Positions 9,778-19,220 of a DNA stretch of 64,000 bases are shown here, one piece after another. The stretch is from Pelomonas sp. V22 (lineage in GTDB: Bacteria > Pseudomonadota > Gammaproteobacteria > Burkholderiales > Burkholderiaceae_C): NCBI RefSeq assembly GCF_030014915.1, contig NZ_JAGIXS010000004.1:248001-312000 (forward strand), read 5' to 3'. The translations under genes and the position numbers were made by a program. The notes below the pieces were generated by a model. That model made no database searches, was not told where the DNA came from, and saw only the letters and a list, made by a program, of their open reading frames with translations. Each line of letters begins with the position of its first letter. The first letter of the stretch is position 1.

Positions 9778-10708
9778 GCAGCTCACCGGGGAAGAAGCAG
9801 CGCACGCCGTCCGACAGCGCCGGTCGCTCGGCCGTGCAGCGTGCTTGCACACGCGGGCAGCGCGGCGACAGCAGGCAGCCCTGCGGTCGGTCCAACGCGC
9901 CGGGCACGATGCCGGACAGGGCCGCCAGGCGTCGGGCGCCCCGGCTGTGTTCAGGAATCGAGGCCAGCAGGGCCTGCGTATAGGGGTGACGCGGCGCGTC
10001 GAAAAGGTCGGGCACGGCGCCGGTCTCTACGACCTGGCCGGCGTACATCACTGAAACTCGCTGTGCCATCTCGGCCACCACGGCCAAGTCATGCGTGATC
10101 ATGATCAGCCCCATGCCCTGCTCGCGCTGCAGGCGCAAAAGCAGGTCCATGATCTGTGCCTGGATGGTCACGTCCAGGGCCGTCGTGGGCTCGTCGGCGA
10201 TCAGCAGCTTGGGCTCGCAGGCGATGGCCATGGCGATCATCACGCGCTGGTTCATGCCGCCGGACAGCTGGTGCGGATAGGCAGCCGCCCGGCGTTCGGG
10301 GTCGGGAATCTCGACCAGCGCCAGCAGCTCCAGCACGCGCCGCTGCAAGGCCGCGCCGCGCAGGCCACGATGGGCCTTCAGCACCTCGGCGATCTGGTAG
10401 CCCACGGTGTAGCTGGGGTTGAGGCTGGTCAGCGCATCCTGGAACACCATGGCCAGCTCGGCGCCTATCAGGCGGCGGCGCTCGCGCCCATCGAGCTTCA
10501 GCAAGTCGCGGCCCTGGAACTCCAGCTGGTCCGCCGTCACGCGGCCCGGTGCCTCGATCAGACCCATCAGGGCCAGCATGCTGACCGACTTGCCCGAGCC
10601 CGATTCACCGACGATGCCGAGCAGTTCACCGGCCGCCAGGTCGAGGTCCAGGCCGTCGACCACCGGGAAGGCGCCGAACTGCACGCGCAGGTTGCGGATG
10701 GAAAGCAT
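9770..10708 (-). CDS. Peptide ABC transporter ATP-binding protein (OppD/DppD type)
   Basis: This 312-residue ABC ATPase has Walker [10 protein letters not shown], the signature [14 protein letters not shown] and Walker [13 protein letters not shown]. The C-terminal Opp/Dpp extension ([15 protein letters not shown]) is present. ATG 10708 overlaps the stop of the upstream permease by one base (TGATG), indicating tight coupling. The same frame runs further upstream through the permease gene, but that part is the out-of-frame reading of a real gene and is excluded. Confidence 0.92.
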
Positions 10709-11586
10709 CAGGACACCTTGCGGAGCTTGGGGTCCAGCGCATCGCGCAGCCCGTCGCCCATCAGATTGACCGAAAGCACCGTGCACAGGATGGTCAGGCC
10801 CGGCAGCATCACCACCCAGGGCGCACGCTGGATGTAGTCGCGCGCCGAGGACAGCATGCCGCCCCACTCCGCCATGGGTGCCTGCACACCAAGGCCCAGG
10901 AAGCCGAGGCCGGCCGTCTCGAGGATGGCGGCCGAGAAGCTCAAGCTGGCATTGACGATCAAGGGCGCCAGGCAGTTGGGCAGCACGGTCACGAACATCA
11001 GCCGCAGCAGGCCGGCGCCGGCCACGCGGCTCGCCACCACGTATTCGCGCTCGATCTCGGCCAGGGCCGCCGCGCGCGTGAGCCGGGTGTAGCCGGGCAA
11101 GGCCCCGATGGCGATGGCGATCACCGTGTTGAAAAGACCTGGCCCCAGCACCGTGATCACGCAGATCGCGAGCAGGAGGCCGGGCAGGGCCAGCATGATG
11201 TCCATCACCCGCATCACCACCGGCGAGAGCCAGCGCTGATGAAAGGCCGCCGTGAGGCCCAGCACCACGCCGGGAACCATGGCCAGCAACACCGAGGCGA
11301 GGCCGATGCCCAGCGACACACGGCCGCCATGCAGCAAGCGCGACAGCAGGTCGCGGCCCAGCTCGTCGGTGCCGAAGACGAAGCTCCAGCTGCCGCCGTC
11401 CCAGACCGGCGGCGCCAGCATCTGGCTGCGGTACTGCTCCACCGGATCGTGCGGCGCGATCCAGGGCGCGAGCAGCGCAGCCATGGCCACCAGGCCGAAG
11501 AACACCAGCGCCGCCAAGGCGCCGCGATTGGCCGAAAAGCCAAGCCAGAACTCGCGCAGCGGCGACGGATAGCGCTCGCCGCTCAT
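10708..11586 (-). CDS. Peptide ABC transporter permease (DppC/OppC type)
   Basis: The 292-residue inner-membrane permease begins with the N-terminal OppC_N-type segment ([21 protein letters not shown]) and the GTDELGRD motif. The BPD_transp_1 core carries the EAA-like loop ([19 protein letters not shown]). It starts by a 4-nt ATGA overlap with the DppB-type gene. It would form the heterodimeric channel with the product of 11583-12596. Confidence 0.92.
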   Translation of the reverse strand: MSGERYPSPLREFWLGFSANRGALAALVFFGLVAMAALLAPWIAPHDPVEQYRSQMLAPPVWDGGSWSFVFGTDELGRDLLSRLLHGGRVSLGIGLASVLLAMVPGVVLGLTAAFHQRWLSPVVMRVMDIMLALPGLLLAICVITVLGPGLFNTVIAIAIGALPGYTRLTRAAALAEIEREYVVASRVAGAGLLRLMFVTVLPNCLAPLIVNASLSFSAAILETAGLGFLGLGVQAPMAEWGGMLSSARDYIQRAPWVVMLPGLTILCTVLSVNLMGDGLRDALDPKLRKVS

Positions 11587-12596
11587 CGCTCACCCCGCAG
11601 GCGCGGATTGACCACGCCATAGAGCAGGTCCACCACCAGGTTGACGGCGATGAAGGTGCAGGCCGAGATCAGGATGCCGGCCTGCACGACCGGGTAGTCG
11701 CGCCGTGCAATCGCCTCGATCAGCCATTTGCCAATGCCCGGCCAGGAGAAGATGGTCTCGGTCAGCACGGCGCCGGCCAGCAGGCTTCCGGTCTGCATGC
11801 CCACCACGGTCAGCACCGGGATCAGGGCATTGCGCAGCGCATGCACGACCAGCACCCGCTGCGGCGACAGGCCCTTGGCGCGGGCCGTGCGCACATAGTC
11901 CTCGCGCAGCACCTCCAGCATGGAGCTGCGCGTCATCCGCGCCACCACGGCCGTGCTGCTGGTGCCCAGCACCAGGCCTGGCAGCAGCAGATGCAAACAG
12001 GCCGAGCCAAAGGCGCCCGGCTCGCCCCAGAACAGGCTGTCGATCAGCATGAAGCCCGTGTGCTGCTGCACCTCGTAGATCACGCTGACGCGGCCCGACA
12101 CCGGCGTCCAGCCGAGGCCCACCGAGAAATACATGATGAGGATCAGGCCCCACCAGAACACCGGCATCGAATGGCCCAGCGTGGCCAGGCCCATCACGCC
12201 CTGATCCAGCAACGAGCCGCGCTTCAGGGCCGCCAAGAGGCCGAGCGTGAGCCCCAGCGCAATCGCCAGCAGCAGGGCCACGCCGGCCAGCTCCAGCGTG
12301 GCCGGGAACAGGGCCGCGAACTCCTTGGCCACCGGCTCGCGGCTGACCATGGATTCACCCAGGTCGCCCTGGGCCAGCTTGGCCAGGTAATCGAGGTACT
12401 GCAGGTGCAGCGGCTGGTCCAGGCCGAGGCGGTGCACCAGGGCCGCATGGGCCTCGGGGTCGAGCCGCCGCTCGCCCATCATCACCTCGATGGGGTCACC
12501 CGGGATCAGCCGTATCAGGCCGAAGGCCAGCAGCGTGATGCCCAGCAAGGTGGGCACGAGGCCCAGCAGCTTGCGGGCAAGAAAGCCAAACATCAC
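11583..12596 (-). CDS. Peptide ABC transporter permease (DppB/OppB type)
   Basis: The 337-residue permease has the N-terminal [16 protein letters not shown] helix, then IRLIPGDP, and an EAA loop ([21 protein letters not shown]), typical of DppB/OppB. It overlaps both neighbours by ATGA. No gene for a periplasmic peptide-binding protein accompanies this transporter here, so a remote or shared binding protein such as MppA/DppA must be assumed. Confidence 0.92.
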   Translation of the reverse strand: MMFGFLARKLLGLVPTLLGITLLAFGLIRLIPGDPIEVMMGERRLDPEAHAALVHRLGLDQPLHLQYLDYLAKLAQGDLGESMVSREPVAKEFAALFPATLELAGVALLLAIALGLTLGLLAALKRGSLLDQGVMGLATLGHSMPVFWWGLILIMYFSVGLGWTPVSGRVSVIYEVQQHTGFMLIDSLFWGEPGAFGSACLHLLLPGLVLGTSSTAVVARMTRSSMLEVLREDYVRTARAKGLSPQRVLVVHALRNALIPVLTVVGMQTGSLLAGAVLTETIFSWPGIGKWLIEAIARRDYPVVQAGILISACTFIAVNLVVDLLYGVVNPRLRGER

Positions 12597-13435
12597 CAGC
12601 GCGAGGTGTAGGGGCGCGGGGCCTGGTCAGCCTCGCCCTTCAGGATGAGCCCACCCGGCGAGGTGATCACGTCCAGCAGCGCGGCGGTTTCCGAATCCGG
12701 CGTGCCCGAGTAGTCGCTGGGGCGGTACTTCATCTGGAAGGTGGCCAGGGTTTCCTTGGTCGCGGTATCGACCTCACCGCTCTTCGGAACCGAATAGCCG
12801 ACCTGGGCCAATCGAGCCTGGAACCATTCGGCGGGCGGCAGCTCCTTGGCCGCGTACTCCTGGCGTTTGGCCTCCAGCTTGGCCGCATCGGGCCAGGGGA
12901 TGATGCCGGCGTCGGCCAGCTGCTTCCAGGGAAACATCGGGCCCGGGTCCTGCTTGCGGCCGGGGGCGATGTCGGCATGACCGATCACGCGCTCGGGGCG
13001 GATTTTGTGGCGCGCGACGATGTCCTTCACGAGCGCAATCACCTGGTCGATCTGCTTCTGCGGATAGGGTGCATAGACACGGCCGTTCGGGCCGTCCACA
13101 TAGCCGGCATTGACGATCTCGATGCCGATGGACGAGGCGTTCAGGTTGTTGTGGCCAGTCCAAGAACTGGCGCCGGCATGCCAGCTGCGGCGGTTCTCGT
13201 CGACCAGGCGGTAGATGGTGGGCGGCTCATCGCGCACCAGGTAATGGCTGGAGACCTGGCCGCCGGTGGTCAGCACGCGCAGCGACTTCTCGAAGTCGAT
13301 CACCGTGTAGTGCAGGACGAGGAAGAGCGCACGGCTGTCCTGGTTCTGCGAGGTGTAGGTCGTGTCGATCTGCGGGCCGGTGGCGCAGGCGGACAGCAAG
13401 AGGGCAAGTGAGGCGGCGAGGAGGCGGGTCTTCAT
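12593..13435 (-). CDS. N-acetylmuramoyl-L-alanine amidase, lipoprotein (AmiD-like)
   Basis: The 280-residue protein has a lipoprotein signal (LLLSAC, lipidated Cys17). The Amidase_2 (PGRP/AmpD fold) domain shows the zinc ligands H42 (LHYTVIDF), H153 and D163 (GHADIAPGRKQDPG) and the catalytic-type Glu in IGIEIVN. A C-terminal peptidoglycan-binding-like helical part follows (TKETLATFQMKYRPSDY). It corresponds to E. coli AmiD, an outer-membrane lipoprotein that strips stem peptides from murein and anhydro-muropeptides. It lies between the kinase and the peptide transporter (ATGA overlaps on both sides). This suggests that it frees peptides for the transporter and leaves sugars for the kinase/MurQ route. 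Confidence 0.92.
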   Translation of the reverse strand: MKTRLLAASLALLLSACATGPQIDTTYTSQNQDSRALFLVLHYTVIDFEKSLRVLTTGGQVSSHYLVRDEPPTIYRLVDENRRSWHAGASSWTGHNNLNASSIGIEIVNAGYVDGPNGRVYAPYPQKQIDQVIALVKDIVARHKIRPERVIGHADIAPGRKQDPGPMFPWKQLADAGIIPWPDAAKLEAKRQEYAAKELPPAEWFQARLAQVGYSVPKSGEVDTATKETLATFQMKYRPSDYSGTPDSETAALLDVITSPGGLILKGEADQAPRPYTSRW

Positions 13436-14379
13436 GAATGTGAGCCTTGGGCCGCCTGCAGGGCGGCGCTTTTGTGGGGTTCCAGGTGGACGGTGCGTAA
13501 CTCTAGGCCCTGGGGCAGCGCCTGGCGCAGACCCTGGGCGATCATCGGATGCAATTGCAGCGCGCGGCCGGCGGCGGCAACCGGGCGCTTGCCGTAGCGC
13601 TTTTGTAGGGCCAGCAGCGGCCGTGCCAGCTCGCGGCCGGCGCGTTCCAGCAGGGCCAGCGCCTCGGAATCGCCCTGCTTGGCGGCAGCGGCCACAGCCA
13701 GGGCCAGCCGGCCGATGGCGCCCCGGTCGGCGCCGTAGACGAAGGCCCGGCTGGTGGCCCAGTCGTGGCCGCCGATGGCATCGAACAGCGTCCGCGCCAG
13801 CAATGAGCGCTCCCAGCCGCCGGGCTCTTCGTCCTCGGCACGCCAGACGGCGGCCAGGGCCTCGCGGGCGATCCAGTAGCCGCTGCCCTCGTCGCCGAGC
13901 AAGCCACCGCGGCCACCGGCGCGCTGCAACTGGCCTTGTTCGTCGATGAAGGCGGCGATGGAGCCGGTGCCTGCATAGAGCAGATAGCCCTCGCCCGGAC
14001 TGAAGGCGGCTCGGTAGGCGATGTCCATGTCGCTGCCGCAGCGGATGGCTGAGGGCGCGAGACCGAGGGCCTGCGACAGCAGATCTTCCATCTGCCGCGC
14101 CTGCGGTCGCTCGGACAGGCCGGTGATGCCGGCCAGCGCCCGCACCGGCCGACCATGGGCGAGCACGGCGGCGGCCAGCTGGTGGCTGATCTGGGCCAGG
14201 GCAATGCGGCCGGCCGCGTCGGCGAGCAGCAGGCCGCTGAAGCCGCTGACATGGCCCTCGGCGCGGAGCATGCCGTTCGCATCGGCCAGCGCCCAGCGTG
14301 TCTGCGTGCCGCCCGCATCCAGCCCCAGGCCCAGCGCTGGGGCACTGTGATCATGAGGAGCGGACGCGGGGAGGTTCAT
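13432..14379 (-). CDS. BadF/BadG-type amino-sugar kinase (MurNAc/GlcNAc kinase candidate)
   Basis: The 315-residue ASKHA-fold kinase has phosphate-1 motif GLDAGGTQTRW, phosphate-2-like YAGTGSIAAF, and GGLLGDEGSGYWI, the hallmark of the BadF/BadG/BcrA/BcrD family. That family includes human GlcNAc kinase and clostridial MurK, which phosphorylates MurNAc and GlcNAc. It is first in the operon with the amidase and peptide transporter. With murQ 7.6 kb away, the best guess is formation of MurNAc-6-P for MurQ, or of GlcNAc-6-P. Substrate choice cannot be decided from the sequence. ATG 14379 is chosen because the family motif begins about 18 residues later. Confidence 0.85.
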   Translation of the reverse strand: MNLPASAPHDHSAPALGLGLDAGGTQTRWALADANGMLRAEGHVSGFSGLLLADAAGRIALAQISHQLAAAVLAHGRPVRALAGITGLSERPQARQMEDLLSQALGLAPSAIRCGSDMDIAYRAAFSPGEGYLLYAGTGSIAAFIDEQGQLQRAGGRGGLLGDEGSGYWIAREALAAVWRAEDEEPGGWERSLLARTLFDAIGGHDWATSRAFVYGADRGAIGRLALAVAAAAKQGDSEALALLERAGRELARPLLALQKRYGKRPVAAAGRALQLHPMIAQGLRQALPQGLELRTVHLEPHKSAALQAAQGSHS

Positions 14380-14545
14380 GGTCTGGTCGGCGGAGCCGGC
14401 TGAGCTTAGGGGCGCCGGCAGGCGTCGGCAAATGTCAATGCGGCCCGGCCGCATAACCTCACCGCATGGTCGCTCACCAAGCAGCGATGACAGCTCATCG
14501 ATGGCTGCGCCCACAATCCGCCGAATCCTGCTGTCGTTGATCGCC

Positions 14546-15727
14546 ATGCGCCCTGCCCTTGCCGCTTCCTTGACCTTGCTGCTCGCCGGCTGCGCGCTGG
14601 CGCCCCCTCGCCCACTCAATGCCGAGGCACTGCGGCAGGCCGATGCCGCCATCACGGCCATGATCGAAAAGCAGCAGATGCCCGGCGGCGTCTGGTGGGT
14701 CGAGCAGGCCGGCCAGAGCTATCACCGGGCCTACGGCCAGCGCGCTCTGCAGCCCTCGCCCGAGCCGGCCGATGACGCCACGCTCTACGACGCCGCCTCG
14801 CTGACCAAGGTCGTCGTCACCGCACCGCTGATCGAGCGGCTGCGCGAGCAGGGCAAGCTCGACGTGGACGCGCCGCTGCAGCGCTACCTGCCGGCTTGCG
14901 GCGATGAGAGCTGGGGCGGCATCACACTGCGACATCTGCTCACCCACACCGCCGGCCTGCCCGCCGGCATGGGCGCCAAGCTGCCGAATGGCGAAACCTG
15001 GAGCGGCACCGCCGGCGCCCAGCAGCAGGCCTGCGGCCAGAAGCTGCGCGCGGCGCCGGGCGCGCAGTTCGTCTATTCGGACATCGGCTACATCCTGCTC
15101 GGCCTGGTGATCGAGCAGGTCGGCGCTGCGCCGCTGCACGAGCAGGCCGAGGCGCAGCTGTTTGCGCCGCTGGGCATGACGGACAGCGGCTACCTGCCCT
15201 TGCAACGCGGCGCGCCGGCAGCACGCATCGCACCCACCGAGAAGGTGGCCGAGGGCGAGTACCTGCGCGGTGTGGTGCACGACCCCACGGCCCGGCGCAT
15301 GGGTGGCGTGGCCGGCCATGCCGGCCTGTTCACCACCAGCAGCGACCTGGCCCGCTACGCCCGCATGCTGCTGGCCGGCGGCCTGCTGCCCGATGGCCGG
15401 CGCTTCCTGAGCGAGCAGAGCGTGGCCCTGCTGAGCACGCCGCAGTCGCCGCCCGAGTTGAAGGAAAAGCGCGCTCTCGGCTTCGACATCGACACGCCCT
15501 ATTCGCGGCCGCGCGGCAAGCTCTATCCCAAGACCAGCTTCGGTCACACCGGCTTCACCGGCTGCGCCTTCTGGCTCGATCCGACCAGCCGGAGCTTCAC
15601 CATCCTCTTGGCCAACCGCGTCCACATGGGTGGGCCGACCAACACCTTGCCGCTCTACGAGCAGCTCGGCACGCTGGCGGCGCAGGCGGCTGGCGTGGAG
15701 GCTCCCCCTGCCCCAGCAGCGCGCTAG
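14546..15727 (+). CDS. Serine hydrolase lipoprotein, beta-lactamase/PBP (class C) family
   Basis: The protein has a lipoprotein signal (MRPALAASLTLLLAGC, lipid Cys16) and a beta-lactamase-fold serine hydrolase. Its motifs are SxxK (SLTK), Y-S-D in place of YxN (YSDIGY) and HTG (GHTGFTG). Such enzymes are D-Ala peptidases, esterases or amidases. In the Bacillus subtilis murein-recycling cluster (murQ-murR-murP-amiE-nagZ-namZ) a related YbbE/AmlB-type protein sits beside the amidase, which supports a role on murein peptides here. It is divergent from the kinase operon. An in-frame ATG at 14501 would add 15 residues; 14546 gives the cleaner lipoprotein signal. Confidence 0.85.
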   Translation: MRPALAASLTLLLAGCALAPPRPLNAEALRQADAAITAMIEKQQMPGGVWWVEQAGQSYHRAYGQRALQPSPEPADDATLYDAASLTKVVVTAPLIERLREQGKLDVDAPLQRYLPACGDESWGGITLRHLLTHTAGLPAGMGAKLPNGETWSGTAGAQQQACGQKLRAAPGAQFVYSDIGYILLGLVIEQVGAAPLHEQAEAQLFAPLGMTDSGYLPLQRGAPAARIAPTEKVAEGEYLRGVVHDPTARRMGGVAGHAGLFTTSSDLARYARMLLAGGLLPDGRRFLSEQSVALLSTPQSPPELKEKRALGFDIDTPYSRPRGKLYPKTSFGHTGFTGCAFWLDPTSRSFTILLANRVHMGGPTNTLPLYEQLGTLAAQAAGVEAPPAPAAR

Positions 15728-15736
15728 CATCGGCGC

Positions 15737-16279
15737 ATGCCAGCCAACGACCTCATCAGCATCGCGCCTGTCGCCGCCTCGGACCAAGACGAGCTGCTGG
15801 CCTTCGAACTGCACAACCGCCGCTTCTTCGAAACCTGGGTCAATCCACGCCCCCCGAGCTACTACGCGCCGGACGGCGTGAGCAAGGCCATCCGCGCCGC
15901 CCAACTCGACGCCGAGCAGGACCGGGCCTACCAGTACCTGGTGCGCGAGGCCGGCCTGCTGGTCGGCCGCATCAACCTGAGCCAGGTCCTGCGCCTGGGC
16001 TACCAGTCAGCGTCGCTCGGCTACCGCATTGGCCAGGACCACAACGGCCGTGGCATCGCCCAGGCCGCCGTGAAGCTGGCGCTCGCCGAGGCCTTTGGCC
16101 GCCATGGCCTGTGGCGCATCGAGGCCACCTGCCGGCCCGAGAACCCCGCCTCCCAGCGCGTGCTGCAGGTGAGCGGCTTCCAGCAGTTCGGCCATGCCCG
16201 GCGCTGCTTCCAGCTGAATGGGCAGTGGTTTGATTTGCTGCATTTCGAGACCCATGCGGATGCCTGGCCACCGATGTGA
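15737..16279 (+). CDS. GNAT-family N-acetyltransferase (RimJ/RimL-like)
   Basis: The 180-residue protein has the acetyl-CoA-binding GNAT core: LGYRIGQDHNGRGIAQAAVKLAL gives the R/Q-x-x-G-x-G/A loop, followed by RIEATCRPENPASQRVLQVSGF, typical of RimJ/RimL (Acetyltransf_3) proteins. It starts 9 bp after the serine hydrolase and is probably co-transcribed. The target amine is unknown. Acetylation of a peptide or sugar product of the locus is possible but not shown. Confidence 0.85.
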   Translation: MPANDLISIAPVAASDQDELLAFELHNRRFFETWVNPRPPSYYAPDGVSKAIRAAQLDAEQDRAYQYLVREAGLLVGRINLSQVLRLGYQSASLGYRIGQDHNGRGIAQAAVKLALAEAFGRHGLWRIEATCRPENPASQRVLQVSGFQQFGHARRCFQLNGQWFDLLHFETHADAWPPM

Positions 16280-16294
16280 CGAACGGCGCCTCGC

Positions 16295-16309
16295 AGGAGG
16301 AAACAGCTG
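16295..16309 (+). promoter_or_regulatory. Perfect Shine-Dalgarno before a CTG start codon
   Basis: AGGAGG at 16295-16300, a 6-nt spacer AAACAG and CTG at 16307 make an ideal initiation site except for the codon. No ATG, GTG or TTG lies in this frame between 16307 and the TTG at 16370, and that TTG falls inside the first membrane helix. This site therefore decides the start of the membrane protein at 16307. Confidence 0.6.
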
Positions 16310-16681
16310 ATCCCGCGTTCCCGCCTCGGCCGCACGCTGGCCCTGCTCTGGCTGCTGGCCTGCCTGGCCTTGCTCGCCTTTGCCTACCTGCAAAAGTCCG
16401 AGCCTGACATGCCGGTCGCCTTCACCTGGCTGCTCATCGCGCTGAGCTTCCCCATCGGCCTGCCCGTCGGGGCTGTCGTGGGCATCAGCATGTCCTGGGC
16501 CTATGCGAACGTCGGCCTGCCCTACGAGCCTTTCATGGACCTGCTGCCGTCCTGGCTGCTGATGCTGCTGTTCGGCTACCTCCAGTGGTTTGTGGGATTG
16601 CCGGCGGTCTGCCGATGGCTGCGCGGACGGCAGACCAGCCTCTCTTCTTCACGACGCGAGGGCCACCGACTTGAGAGCTAG
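16307..16681 (+). CDS. Small membrane protein with probable CTG start
   Basis: The 124-residue hypothetical protein starts at a CTG placed 6 nt after AGGAGG. The frame gives a basic N-terminus (IPRSRLGRT) followed by hydrophobic helices at about residues 10-25, 36-60 and 75-95. It belongs to no family recognised here. It lies 27 bp after the GNAT gene and overlaps the next gene by 11 nt, so it is likely the third member of the serine-hydrolase operon. If translation instead began at TTG 16370, the first helix would be cut in half. Function is unknown. Confidence 0.6.
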   Translation: MIPRSRLGRTLALLWLLACLALLAFAYLQKSEPDMPVAFTWLLIALSFPIGLPVGAVVGISMSWAYANVGLPYEPFMDLLPSWLLMLLFGYLQWFVGLPAVCRWLRGRQTSLSSSRREGHRLES

Positions 16682-17603
16682 CCTCGGCATCCGCGTTTCG
16701 GCATTGGCATTGACCGTGATCGCCGCAGGCCTGCTTGCGTACGCCATCAGCAGCCGCCAGACTGCCCCCGAGCCACGGCCCGCGGCAGCGAGCACGCCGA
16801 TGGCGACCATTCGCCCGCTACCGGAGCAGGCGGCCTTGCCAGCGGCCGGCTCCACGTCGAGGGGCCTCGCCAGCGAAGCCGCACTGCCGGGCTCCTTTGC
16901 TGAACGATGGGCCGGCGGCTTCACCAGCGATGACCCGTACCCCATCATCATGGCGCTGCGCAATCGCCGGGGCCCTGGTTCGTTCGGTGCGGCCCGCGAC
17001 ATCATCCTGGCCTGCCTGCCGGGCATGCTGGCCAGCGAGCACGATGGCCAGCTCATGCAGGCGGCAACAAGGCAGACCAACTACGCGGCCCGCCTGCAAG
17101 CTCGCCAGACCTTTGTGTCGCGATGCCACCGGGTCACCCACGTCTCGGGTGATCACCTGGAGCGACTCGAAGACGATGAGCATGGGCGGCGCTTCATCGA
17201 CGCGGTCGTCTCACTGCAGCATCGCTCCACGGAGACCCGCGAGGCCTGGGAAGCGGCCTTGCGAGAAATTGCCGGCCAGGGGCAGCTGGTGTCCGCCGCT
17301 CCACGCCTCAAGTCACTGACGAACTGGAAGGGTGAAAGCTGGCAAGGGGCTGAGGATCGCGCGGACTTTTCAGCGGCCGTCGAGCTGGCGGCGCTGCGGG
17401 CCAGCGCCACGCCCGGCACCGAGCGGTCGGACCTGCGCCTGATCGAGCGCTGCTATCGCTGGGGCGATTGCGAGTACCGCTACGACGCCGCCTTGGATAC
17501 GCTGCCTGCCCCGCGCCGTGATCGGGTCAGGCAGCTGGCGGCGGAGATGGAGGCCGCGTTCAGGAGCAACGATCTCCGCCCCTTTCTTGGCCCCACGCGC
17601 TGA
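16671..17603 (+). CDS. Hypothetical protein with N-terminal membrane anchor
   Basis: The TTG at 16671, with GAGGG 8 nt upstream, opens a 310-residue protein. Its first 25 residues form a membrane anchor or signal (IRVSALALTVIAAGLLAYAIS). A low-complexity Ala/Pro linker and an alpha-helical, charged domain with several Cys residues (ACLPGM, SRCHRV, ERCYRWGDCEYRY) follow. No family is recognised. The Cys-rich, exported architecture suggests a periplasmic protein. It is the last gene of the plus-strand run and converges with the glycosidase gene at 17613. Confidence 0.65.
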   Translation: MRASLGIRVSALALTVIAAGLLAYAISSRQTAPEPRPAAASTPMATIRPLPEQAALPAAGSTSRGLASEAALPGSFAERWAGGFTSDDPYPIIMALRNRRGPGSFGAARDIILACLPGMLASEHDGQLMQAATRQTNYAARLQARQTFVSRCHRVTHVSGDHLERLEDDEHGRRFIDAVVSLQHRSTETREAWEAALREIAGQGQLVSAAPRLKSLTNWKGESWQGAEDRADFSAAVELAALRASATPGTERSDLRLIERCYRWGDCEYRYDAALDTLPAPRRDRVRQLAAEMEAAFRSNDLRPFLGPTR

Positions 17604-17612
17604 GCAAGGGGC

Positions 17613-19148
17613 TCAGAGCCTGTACCCGCGCCGCTCGCTCTCGTTGCTCACCCGGTCCAGCGCCGACACCACAACGGCATCGAGCCCAGCAGCCGGCACG
17701 CCGAGGGCGCCGGTCGTGACCTCGAAGCGCCATTGGCCGTCAACGCGCAGCCAGATCGCGTAGCGGCTGACCGGCTTGCTGCCGGCGCCGGGAGCCGGCT
17801 TCAGCATGACCTGCGTGCCCTGGCGTTCGATGCTCAAGGTCGGCGCCGCAGGTGCGCCGGCTTCCAACCAGGGTGTGGCCGGCACCAGCACCGCATCTCG
17901 GTACAAGCCCGAGACCAGCACATCGGCCAGACCCTTGCGGTTCTGCGTCAGCGCCACCATGCTGAAGTGCACATGGCCGGAGCCCGGCGCGCGGCGGCGC
18001 ACGATCTCGATCTGGCCGGTGATCTCGTCGGGGCCCCAGGTCTCGGGCTTGTCGTTCTGGATGCGGCTGGTGAAGAGGCCGGGCCAGACGTGGCGCTTCA
18101 TCGGGTTGTTAGCCAGCCAGACGTCCATCAGCGGCTCGAAGGCCTGGCCCTTTTGCGTGCGGCTCCAGTAGAGCTGGGGCACGAGGTAGTCCATCCAGCC
18201 TTCGTTCAGCCACAGCTCCACATGGGCGTAGAGCTTGTCATACTGGCTGAAGCCGGCGATGTTCTCGTTGCGGACCGCCGGCTTCGGGATGCCGAAGGGG
18301 CTGACACCGAAGCGCACCCAGGGCTTGGTCGCGCGGATCATGCCGTAGATGCGCTCGATCAGGCGGTCCACGTTCTGGCGGCGCCAGTCGTTGCGGGCCA
18401 AGGTACCGCCGGACTGCACATAGCGCTGCCAGCTCGGCTCGTCGGGGAAGTCCAGCTCCTCCTTGCTGTCGGCGGGGCGGCCGGGCAAGGCGATCGGATA
18501 GGGATAGAAGTAGTCGTCGATGTGCAGGCCGTCGACGTCGTAGCGCTTCAGCACGTCCTTGAACACGGCCAACGTGTGCTCGCCGGCTTCGATCTCGCCC
18601 GGGTCTATCCAGAGCTGGTCGCCATAGCTCTTGACCCAGTGCGGCTTGCTCTGGCTCAGGTGCGTGGACGCCGCAGCCGACTTGGCCGAGTTCTGGCGGG
18701 CGCGGAAGGGGTTGAACCAGGCATGCAGTTCCAGGCCACGTGCATGGGCCTCGGCCACCCAGAAGGCCAACGGGTCGTAGCCCGGAGAAACGCCTTGCTG
18801 GCCCGTGAGGTACTCACTCCAGGGCTCCAGCTTGGAGTCGTACAGGGCGTCGGCCGCCGTGCGGATCTGGAAGATGATGGCGTTGAACTTCAGGGCCACG
18901 GCCTTGTCCAGCATCGCGCGGGCCTCGGCCTGCTGCTGCTCCATCGAGAGGCCCTTCTTGCTGGGCCAGTCGATGTTAGCCACCGTCGCCACCCAGGCGG
19001 CGCGGAACTCGCGAGGCGCGGCCGGCGGCAGCGCGGCGAGGTCCATGGCTTCACGCGCTGCGGCGGCTCCGCCGCTGGTCGGCAGCTCAGCGCAGGCGGC
19101 CAGCGCCGCAGCGCTGGAGAGGACGAGGGAGCGGCGAGAAAGTTTCAA
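17613..19148 (-). CDS. DigH/YngK-like glycosyl hydrolase lipoprotein (GHL10, DUF187)
   Basis: The 511-residue protein has a twin-arginine-like lipoprotein signal (KLSRRSLVLSS, lipobox LAAC with Cys19). A GHL10 catalytic TIM-barrel follows (REFRAAWVATVANIDWPS, FQIRTAADALYDS, LHAWFNPFRA, DGLHIDDYFYPYP), and the C-terminal part looks fibronectin-III-like (about residues 405-505). The characterised relative, E. coli DigH (formerly YddW), is an outer-membrane lipoprotein that cleaves denuded, peptide-free murein glycans. That is the product expected from the AmiD-like amidase here, so the two enzymes fit in series. TTG 19148 is chosen because GGAG lies 7 nt upstream and the Tat-like signal starts there. 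It lies 144 bp after the NagX-like gene, separated by a REP-like element. Confidence 0.85.
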   Translation of the reverse strand: MKLSRRSLVLSSAAALAACAELPTSGGAAAAREAMDLAALPPAAPREFRAAWVATVANIDWPSKKGLSMEQQQAEARAMLDKAVALKFNAIIFQIRTAADALYDSKLEPWSEYLTGQQGVSPGYDPLAFWVAEAHARGLELHAWFNPFRARQNSAKSAAASTHLSQSKPHWVKSYGDQLWIDPGEIEAGEHTLAVFKDVLKRYDVDGLHIDDYFYPYPIALPGRPADSKEELDFPDEPSWQRYVQSGGTLARNDWRRQNVDRLIERIYGMIRATKPWVRFGVSPFGIPKPAVRNENIAGFSQYDKLYAHVELWLNEGWMDYLVPQLYWSRTQKGQAFEPLMDVWLANNPMKRHVWPGLFTSRIQNDKPETWGPDEITGQIEIVRRRAPGSGHVHFSMVALTQNRKGLADVLVSGLYRDAVLVPATPWLEAGAPAAPTLSIERQGTQVMLKPAPGAGSKPVSRYAIWLRVDGQWRFEVTTGALGVPAAGLDAVVVSALDRVSNESERRGYRL

Positions 19149-19220
19149 CTTAGTACTCCAGGTTGATAGCCGGCAGTTCAAGGCGCACAAGATCAATCAA
19201 GCCAAGCGGCGCCCGTGGAA

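Noticed and set aside
14467-14479. Fourth operator copy in the kinase/serine-hydrolase spacer (TGGT-N5-ACCA)
   Set aside because: It shares only TGGT and ACCA with wrong spacing and lacks the TGGTCTA half-site; too weak to list as a site.
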